Shown one piece after another: positions 56,001 through 64,000 of a stretch of DNA of 64,000 nucleotides. Under the pieces are notes generated by a model, which was not told where the DNA came from, searched no databases, and was given only the letters and a program-made list of their open reading frames with translations. The translations under genes and the position numbers were made by a program. Position 1 is the stretch's first letter; every line of letters begins with the position of its first letter. Origin of the DNA: Anseranas semipalmata (Eukaryota > Chordata > Aves > Anseriformes > Anseranatidae); contig VXAA01001087.1 of assembly GCA_013399115.1 (NCBI GenBank), positions 119,819 to 183,818 on the forward strand. The letters run 5' to 3'.

Positions 56001-59000
56001 TTTCCCGAAATCTAAAAATTTAAAAAAGAAAATCCCTAGATTTTTAGTAAGTTTCATGTCTCTTTCCCATACCCAAGTTTCCTTTTTTCTTCACAGAAAC
56101 AGCTTTCTGCGGGATCCAGCCTGCGTGTCCAGAAACAAAAAATAGTACAGAGATGGCAACTGGCCTAGAAAGAAAAGCAGCACTTTCTTCCCGTGCTGCT
56201 TTGCTGTCTAACCCACCTGATCTGGCATTAGAGGTAATCACAAGGCTCTCACCGGAGATGTCGCAGTTGTGATTGCATTTGAGGATTCCTCCCCACACTT
56301 CTGAGGTTAGGCAGGATGCAGTAGCACTCACATCTCTCTCTAGGTTAAGGATCATGGCTGTCCTCGTCTCTGTCAGCAGTGGAAGGAGGTAAGAGATGCC
56401 CACCTCTCTCAATTGACTATACCTTACAGTAATTAACCTTACAGTTTTTTTTAATATCTTCAGTCTTGTCTTGGGTACCACACTTAGCCTGGTTAAGCCT
56501 AGGCCCTGTGTATGAACACAACACTACCCCCTCTCCTCTCACAAACGTCTCTACACAGAAAGCCACGTGCTCCTCATTGGCTAAGCGCAGAAAGGAGTAA
56601 GATAAAATAAAGGGAATAAATGTTGATATTACAGATAATCAGGCTCGGTTCTTTCAACAAAGAAAGATGCTGCTCCAATCTCTTGAGACTGAAACAGAGG
56701 AAAACTTTAAATTGGAAAGGCTGTGGTTGATTCTGCATTTAAAACTGGATAAAGTTGTCAACACCGCTAGCTCTGGCAAACAAGAATTTCTGTGGAAGGT
56801 TCCTATCTTCCCAGAAGACACATGGAAAATGGATTATACAATGAAATAACAGGATGTTGGCCTAAGTGTCAACAGTAGTGCTGGACACCGGGTCATAAGA
56901 ACTCGGACTACAGGAGAATGAAGCGTACACAAGACAATAGATACCAAGGCACCCCCAGTGAGAAGCAAAAATAAGAAGCGTGGAGCATTTGCTTGTCAGA
57001 TCAGCTGTTGCAAAACAAAATTACATACTTTCCTTTTGGCAGTATCTACTGGCCAGTCAGCATATGCAATCCGAGATTAAGACGCAGCACTGCTGTCTTT
57101 TGCCCTAATCACATTTCACAGGGCAGGGGGCAACAGAAGCTAGGACTTGGCAAAACCAGTCTGCCAAGAAATGCCCCTGCACTCACACTCCCCTGCAACT
57201 CTCCAATACCAATGTTATCTACCTCCTTCAGCAACCTCTGCAGAAATCAGTTGCAGGAACTGGGTGGATGCCAGCATCTTACAGGAAGTCATTCAAGAAA
57301 TATGGGGGAAAATCCACTTTTTAAAGTCCTACCAATCCTTTTGATCCTTTGGTCAAATCCTGGAGTTTTTCCTACCTTGAACTCTCCCTTAACTAAGTAA
57401 CTTAGCGATAAGCAGCTTTCATTCTGAGGTAGTTTCACCATTCTGCTGATCCTTCCCAACTGCCTTTCAACAGTGTCCAGGACAGAAAACACATATAGAT
57501 TAGAGTGATGGAGGTACCTTAACTTGAGAGGCATCAAACATCCTTTAATCCTACAATTTGTGAAGAAAACACCAGTCAGTGAGAGAAGGGAAAAGAGAAG
57601 GAAATCTGGGAGGAAATTAGGTGCAAAGCTGTAGCTCTGCTGTAGTTTAGATTACCAAAAGGAAAGACTCTGGGCACTGTTCTACTTCTCTACAAGAGCT
57701 TACCCCAGTAACATTCCATCCTCCCTCAGCATGCTGATCATCAAAGTACCATATCAGTCTTGTAACATAAACGTATCCTCATGCACACTCTGTAATTCTG
57801 TCCCTGGAGCATTGCGCACAGGGTTACCCAACCAAGGACAACATCCCTATCTCAGAACCCACATCATTCATATACATAAATATAACATATATATATTTTT
57901 CAAACACGTAACAGCATTGCCACAACCAAATGAAAGGGCTAAATTCTAAAGTTTCTCCTCCGTTTCCCAGTCCTGGAGATAAACCTCACCGTTACGAGTC
58001 TCCATTCCTCCCTATATCATAAACCCACTTCGCAAGCAGGACACTCACAGGAAGCCACAGAGACTGGCTCTCACACTTCCTCGTGCCTTGTTTCTTGCTT
58101 CATCTTACAGCCATGTCACCCTCTGACCCCACAACATTTTCTTTATAGGCGATTCTTCCAACAGGGAGCTTTACCCGCCTCCTCCCCCCTTTTTTTAATA
58201 TCAGTGCATGTCTGGGTAACTGACAACAAGCTGACAAGGGCCAGAGCAGTAAATAGACACATCCCACAGCCAACACCTCCCCGACCTTCCTTCTACACAC
58301 TGAAGGAAAACAAAGTCCCAAGCATGTTTCAAATGCTCATTGTAAAGAGCAGAAAGCCTAAACAAACTGCATTTACTTCCTGAACAATTACTAACAGTTC
58401 CTTCACCAGAGGACTTGCACAACCACGCTGTGTCTGCCTATCACTCTCCTTCCATCCTTGCTCCCTTACCAGCTTGTGGGTACTGTGGCTGTGTTGCTCT
58501 GTACTTGGGAAGGGATAAGCAGGTGACCAGAGAACAGAGCCCTGAATTACCATGTCCACGGGAAGGGTGCACAGAAGAAATACCACTGCATACACCGTTT
58601 TGCAAAGCCTGCCAGCCGGCCAGCGCACGCAGCACCACCCAGCCATGTGGCTGTCCTCGGGTTTCACTGGGGACAAAGGATGTAAGCCCCCTGGAAGCAG
58701 AGCTTCTTGCTTACTTCTGTTGCACGCTGCACGACTTCCAGGCTCTGCATAAACCAGCCTTTTGTAACAGAGGTACCATGCGTTGCTACGTACCAGTTCT
58801 GCTGCACTGGCAGCTCAAAAAATCCACTCAATTACTCTCATAAATGGGAGTTGTTTGCTATTCCACATCTACTTTTTCCAGCCATACTTGTTCAGATGTT
58901 CAAGCTTTTATTTACCAACCTCCTTCCGGCCTACAGCTTAGAGGAAAGCTTGCAGCAATAAAATATTATTCTTTTTTTGATATCATAACAGTAAAAAAAA

Positions 59001-62000
59001 ATACCTATTCCACTATCTATTCCTCACGTATAGAAAAATGGAAGTTCCAACTGTCACAAATTCACAGCTTGTTAATTACGAACAAGAAATTTTCTAAATT
59101 TCGGTTTACAGAACATTTCAAAGCTTCTTACTAACCCTGCAAGACAGACGCTTTCAGAAAATACCTGTGTACAATTAAGTTAAAGGAAAATAATACACTA
59201 TGAATTATTAAGTTCCAAAAAGATAGTTATAAAAGCAACTGTATCACAACATATATACATCTCTGACTGCAACTTGGATTTAACATAGAAACATACAACA
59301 CAGGGCATTAAACATTTTATAATGGCACAACCAAAAACAAGTCAGTAAACAATCCTAGTGTAAACCTCTATCCAAATAGCCTTATTTTTTTCCCCTAAAA
59401 GATCTGTAAAATTGTGTATGTTGGGATACAGGAAAATCTTCATAGGAGTCAAAGTAGGCTTTGGCAGTCTGAGTTGTTTAAATTCAGAACGTTTTTAGAA
59501 GGCTTGATTATAAGTAATGTCATCTCTTTCAAAACACTGACAAACACCTAAAGAAAAGCAGTCATTACCAAAGAAGCATAAAGCTTTAAGAATACAAATA
59601 ACGAGGTATGAGTTATCTGTCCTACAAAACCACTTTATACAATTCGAGCCTTAAAGTTTTCCATCTCTTCTTAATTTGCAGAACTTTGCCGTTTTTCTAA
59701 TAGTTGAAAGCAGGCTGCTACAGAGCAAGCTTGTATTTCCCACACAATTTCACAGTCCTGGAAGAAACGGCTCTCTGACTTCCCCTTCAGCCTTCAAATC
59801 ACAGCCTGAAAGCCACTGTTGTGGGAGAACGGCTAAAATACTAGCCACCCACAAAGTACATTTACAGTAGCCTCATACCAAAAGAGCAGAAAAAAATACC
59901 AAGGAACAAATCATCAAGACAGTTCTCCAAATGTGGGAATTTCTAACAAAAGCATTCCACACCCAGCTCCTTCTCTTATCTAATGCACACTTTCTATAAC
60001 CATACACTGCAGAAGTGCACAGATACTGCTGGCAATGCCCTCTAGCCCATGCTGGCACCAAGCTTTCAGTTCTCAGCAGTCTGAGAATCCCACATTAGTC
60101 TCCACATGTTGTTAAGGCTGATGTCAAACAAATCTGCAAAAAAAAAAACTCTGCCTGGACAACTGACTTCTAAGCAGGTGACCCTCCATGCACCACTTCC
60201 CTCTTGCTCACAGCTTTAAGTAAAGGCTTCACATAGCCCTTTCCTAACTCTCAAATAAACTCTTCTGTACACTTTTTAATAAAACCACTGCTATACCTAT
60301 CTGCTCGTAAAGAATTACATTGGATCCAGTTTCTATTGCAAAAGAGTATCAATATAAAGTCGCAAGACATGCAAGAGAAATAACTTGCACAAACAAGGGT
60401 CCACACCAGCAGGTTCCAGCTACCTGACACAAGCAGAGCAACATCAGACATGAAGATTCAGTAATCTGAGTGTTCATTCACAGCACATTATGTTTGCACA
60501 AATGCTACCCACTCCACCCTCTTCATTTTTACTGCTGGAAAAAGAATCTTGCAACCTGTAGGCCCTAAACCCTTGAAGGCAAAGTACATATTTAAACATG
60601 GTAAGGCAGGGGCCCTATCGCTAAGCACAAAACTTGCATCTTTATATTCAGCCACTGTTCCAACATCATACCATAGTAGCTGAGCAAGTTTGTTTTTTAT
60701 GTTTGGTTGTTTTTGTTTTTTTTTCCCTAAAAACTGTAACTGTTAGAAAGATTTCCTTCAGACTCTTAAAAACAGTTACTAAACAGCAGAGGTAAGATTT
60801 TACAAAAAAAGGGGGATAGAGTCAGAAACTGGTTTGGGTGTAAAATTATATCTGAGAAGCAGGTTTTGTTTGATTGCTACCATGACTTATAGAGCCACAG
60901 TAAGTACTTGATTTTCAATTCAATGATAGGACATGAAGTATATTCATTAAATCTATATCCCAATAATTAAAGTTATGCAGGCCTAACAAAAATGAAAACT
61001 ATTTCCACAAGAGCATGCATCATCATAGAAAGCCAAATGTGAATTATACAGCTATACGAATCCATTTTTAAGCTGAGATTAAATGTTCTTCTTATGTAAC
61101 TAATATTTCTATAGAAACACATTAAGGAAGTATCGCAATTGTATGACTAAGCAGACAAGACAGGGAGTACAATCGGTACAGCTGACTTTGCATCTGCCTT
61201 CGTGCACACCAGCATGGTAACTATCACACACTAATTCTGACACAACACACCTTCGACTTTAACCTTCCAGTAGTCTTCCCATCAGACCTGTGCAGATGGA
61301 CCTTTGTGCCCATGCTCGGAAGCCAACAGGCAGAAAAGCCCTCTGATCCCACGGCAATTTTACAAAAGAATGTAAAACTTGGCGAGTTGCTTCCACTGTT
61401 ACACAGTTCGGTTATGACAATACCACAAATTTAGTTGTCATCACACCCGTCACCTCTAAGCTTTCTTTACTGAGAGCAGCACTGGTGATTTTACTTCAAA
61501 ATATAATCCCGAGCATAAGACAACAGATCTTACTGAACAAACTTGGGTGCAACAGGTTTTCCATTTCTCCGACAGACGCACAGGATGTCACAGTGCACCT
61601 GTGCCACCAGGTGCGCCTCACCTGCACAACTATTTGCCCAGTATGCAGAGACTAATAGCAACTGCTGAGCTCATGCAAATTTACCATTCGAAACTGGATA
61701 GAAAATTTTACAGTACAGGATAATAGTATAATGCAAATTGCCGCAGAAGTAGAATTAAATTCCATGTCAGAACACAAGCCAGTAAATGCAAGCACAAAAC
61801 TCCAAGTCTTCACCAGAACCACCCAGCGCTTTTACTGGATTTCTTGCTCAACACAGGTTCACCCATGGGTGAAACGACAAGCGGTGCTTTACCTTCCAGG
61901 AATCCGGAGGACTCCTCACTACCAGAAACCCTGCCATGCAAGGAAAGCTGCAGTTTGGTAACACCAGATTAGGCTTCTTCAAACATTTTATGCTGCAGGC

Positions 62001-64000
62001 CAAAAAGAAGGGGTCGGGGGAGAGCTCCTCTCCTGTATACTGCACAACCTGTCCATTTGAGAATACACTTTATTCAGTCTGTTTACATGTCTCCCCAAAT
62101 ACATACAACTGTGCAGCAGGGATTTCATCCAGTGCACAGCTGGGACACAGAAGTGCAGCTTTCTCACTCCTGTATTTTTAAACAAAAGAAGAAATATAAA
62201 GAAAAAAATCTCAGCAAAAGCAGATTTCCTTTTTCCTTTGAACTAGAAGTAATCATCGCTTCTCTGTAACGCCAGTTCACACACAAAAGTTCTGCCACCC
62301 ATTTTGGCTGAAAGCTTAATAATAAAAAAAAGCTCAAGAAATTTAATAAATACTTCTACTCTCACATTCAACGACATGCTGAAGCTCTTGAAGCCCAAAG
62401 TTTAAGGTGGCACTCTACTAAAGAGACACCAAACTTGGCAAACCTCAGCCAGACATTTGCCACTTCCAAGAATGTCCTGAGAAACTAAGGTAAAAATGGG
62501 ACTATTCTGCCAGGTAAACATTTCTACTTAAGGGTATTCAAAACACTGGGAATCATCATTAAAATATTTTATGTTAGCACTTCTTTGTACACATATTAAG
62601 TGGCAATGCCATGCCTTTTTTACACATTTCAGCAAAGTTTGACCTAGAAGGATGAGGTTTTTACTGCGTAAAAGGATGGGCAGAGTATTGTAAACAGTAA
62701 ACGCGTACAGGTGGGGTCTGCACTCAACACACATTGGTTAGTTGTTTCGGTCTGCAAAAATGCACCTTGCCAACTAGAATTGTGACAGATTTCAACACCC
62801 AAGTGGAATAAAGTTATAGACCTGTAGGAATAAAGTCAAAGAGTTACAGAATTATAAAAACAAAGGCAGCCTGCAAATTCGAGGCACAAATGCCTGCAAA
62901 CAAGAACTGAACAGCTCCAGCAGAAACGGTGAATTCGTTTGCACAGGTATATGACCTTCCTCGCTATTTCATCCTCTGTTATGATTCTCCACACCAGATC
63001 AAGACCAACTCTACATAAAACCTATTTATATTTGGAAGGGAACGACTGTTTCAGAAGACACTGGGTAAGGAGCAAGGCCCTCTAATATTTTTCTACAAAA
63101 AGCAGAGTTCATATAGCTCACACTGCAGAAACAAAAGTTCTGCTCCTGACCACTGCTCCCTGCGATTAAGGCCTTCTTGATTAGGTTCATTAAGTCACTC
63201 CCAACTCTCCCCCCAAACTTTTCTTTCATCCCTGAGGGAAAAACAAGGTGTAAGATTCACCATCCACTAAATACTGCAAGGTTACAAAAGGACCGGTGTA
63301 AACATTTGAATACTCTCATTTCCACACATCTTCCACATGTCCCTTGAGAACCCACACCTGTACTCATGACAGCAGCAGAACGGATGCAAGTAAGCCCAGG
63401 TTTTACCAGCTGCTCAAGAGCTGCTGAACTGCAGTACAGCGTGGTCTCAGCTTCTGATACTGAAGTAATACCCTAGTAGTTATTTGGAATAAAGTTTTTG
63501 CAAGTTGGGCACACAAGAAGATCACTGGCAGCTTACTACAGTTGAACAGTCTTGAGAGAGACCTTGGAAAGAAACTGCATGTCACCAAGCAACAGAGCTT
63601 TCTGTAGAAGGAAGATCCAACAGATGTTTGGCTACCTTCACGGGAAAGCCCTGACTTTCAGGATGGAATACTCTTACCTTTACCAGCTGCTTTATCTGTG
63701 CACCTGAAAAAACACAAAAAGTAACCGTAAGAGACAGCTTCTATTGCAGGGCAGCAGAAACAAGAAACAATCATGCCGAGAATGCGCCCCGACTGCCAAC
63801 TGTTGGGGCAGACCCGTTTCCTTGTTCTCAAAATGCTGGTCTCAACCCCTTACACCAACACGGAGTACTTAATCCAGAGGAAGCCGAAGCAAGCTGACGC
63901 ACAGCAGTGCGCCCCGTTAGTTACGCCTCCACCCGGGGCTCCGCCACCCGGGCGGCGCGGGGCGGCCCCGCTCTCACCCGCCGCCCGCCCGCCCGCCCGC
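47001..64000 (-). CDS. ZFP91: E3 ubiquitin ligase / zinc finger protein ZFP91, 5'-partial
   Basis: C2H2 protein reported to ubiquitinate NIK in non-canonical NF-kB signalling. Coding exons in transcript order: 63678-63703, 53221-53436, 52932-52968, 52366-52458, 51722-51844, 49487-49537, 48912-48990, 48472-48586, 47887-47986, 47001-47511. All junctions are GT-AG and in phase, giving the C-terminal 449 residues. An acidic/basic region with nuclear-type Lys/Arg clusters comes first. Five C2H2 fingers follow, the fourth starting Cys-Glu-Ile-Cys-Gly-Phe and the fifth Cys-Asn-Ile-Cys-Gly-Lys. An Ala-, Leu- and Gly-rich acidic tail ends Asp-Ser-Thr-Gly-Pro. Finger 4 has the CxxCG form known as the cereblon degron in human ZFP91. 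The human protein has about 120 more N-terminal residues, expected from a GC-rich first exon at or past the window edge. The first intron seen is about 10.2 kb. Confidence 0.96.
50537..50554. repeat. Poly-A tract in ZFP91 intron
   Basis: An uninterrupted run of about 18 A on the plus strand, without a recognisable retroposed body next to it. Confidence 0.8.
50980..50994 (+). promoter_or_regulatory. Near-consensus CTCF-type motif in ZFP91 intron
   Basis: CCAGCAGAGGGAGCC differs from CCASYAGRKGGCRSY only at position 12 (A for C). It lies in a small CpG-bearing island (about 50967-50995) inside an otherwise AT-rich intron, which makes it stand out. Confidence 0.35.
52456..52461 (-). other. ZFP91: NAGNAG tandem acceptor at a ZFP91 exon
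   Basis: The acceptor of exon 52366-52458 reads CAGCAG on the minus strand. Use of the first or second AG changes the product by one codon (Ser-Ser-Asp versus Ser-Asp) without shifting frame. Confidence 0.7.
53437..63677 (-). other. ZFP91: ZFP91 large intron
   Basis: About 10.2 kb of AT-rich intron. Apart from the CR1 at 54490-55110, a 13-base T tract near 55326 and an AT-rich tract near 57876-57899, I see no gene or RNA. The open frame extending upstream from the next exon (53437-53686) is described under findings. Confidence 0.7.
54490..55110 (+). mobile_element. CR1 LINE 3' part in ZFP91 intron
   Basis: A diverged CR1 copy in plus orientation, antisense to ZFP91. Recognisable blocks include 'cccctctactcagcactcat', 'acatgcttcttcagcctgaa', 'ggtcaggcactggaagaggg' and 'tccttggaggtcttcaagac'. 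It is truncated at the 5' end and its terminal repeat is eroded. Confidence 0.85.
63880..64000. promoter_or_regulatory. ZFP91: Edge of ZFP91 CpG island
   Basis: CpG density rises sharply from about 63900 to the end of the window, ending in a run of GCCC units. This is the expected 5' CpG island of ZFP91, cut by the window edge. Confidence 0.65.
63978..64000 (-). CDS. ZFP91: Putative end of ZFP91 exon 1 (partial)
   Basis: On the minus strand the window begins with a GC-only run that ends in GGCGG|GTGAGAGC, a good donor. Its last two bases plus the first base of the 63678-63703 exon make a Gly codon, so the phase fits, with Gly/Arg/Ala codons upstream. Low complexity means the fit could be chance, and the true exon could end elsewhere beyond the edge. 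Confidence 0.4.

Noticed and set aside
1..64000. CRISPR arrays, bacterial operons, tRNA or rRNA genes
   Set aside because: No spaced identical repeats, no prokaryotic gene layout, and no tRNA A/B-box pair or rRNA sequence recognised by eye. Small RNAs in introns cannot be excluded without covariance-model scans.

Overview
The window is nuclear DNA from a bird; the species cannot be told. The evidence is intron-rich vertebrate genes, several CR1 LINE fragments that include the characteristic avian CR1 3' tail, GC-rich CpG islands partly lost as assembly gaps (Ns at 1008-1988, 25871-26099 and 36723-36914), and a gene block that matches the mammalian ZFP91-CNTF / DTX4-MPEG1 neighbourhood (human 11q12). 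I identified all genes by reading protein families and splice sites by eye. No database search was run.

Layout. 1-2.1 kb: a CpG island with a gap, with hints of a first exon on each strand, not identified. 2.1-13.7 kb: AT-rich non-coding DNA with one CR1 tail. 13.7-21.9 kb: a repeat nest holding a decayed endogenous retrovirus (about 14.1-16.3 kb), a degenerate telomere-like array in two opposed arms (about 17.0-18.0 kb), two CR1 copies and A-rich tracts. 23.6-25.8 kb (+): MPEG1 (perforin-2), one intact coding exon of 720 codons from the preferred start. 26.5-36.7 kb (-): DTX4, complete in nine coding exons, 619 residues. 41.9-42.9 kb (-): CNTF, complete in two exons, 195 residues. 47.0-64.0 kb (-): ZFP91, ten coding exons giving the last 449 residues and all five C2H2 zinc fingers; the N-terminal exon lies at or beyond the right edge.

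MPEG1 and DTX4 converge tail to tail and their 3' ends may overlap. ZFP91, CNTF and DTX4 lie in tandem on the minus strand. No GLYAT or FAM111 family gene was seen between CNTF and DTX4, where mammals carry them. The genes do not form one pathway: MPEG1 is a phagocyte pore-forming effector, DTX4 an E3 ubiquitin ligase linked to Notch and TBK1 signalling, CNTF a four-helix cytokine, and ZFP91 a zinc-finger protein linked to non-canonical NF-kB.

The points most worth checking are the opposed telomere-like arms, the minisatellite running up to the DTX4 exon 1 donor, a PU.1-IRF composite site just upstream of MPEG1, a CTCF consensus between ZFP91 and CNTF, and a long open frame through both introns flanking a ZFP91 exon. 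I found no convincing new multi-gene system.
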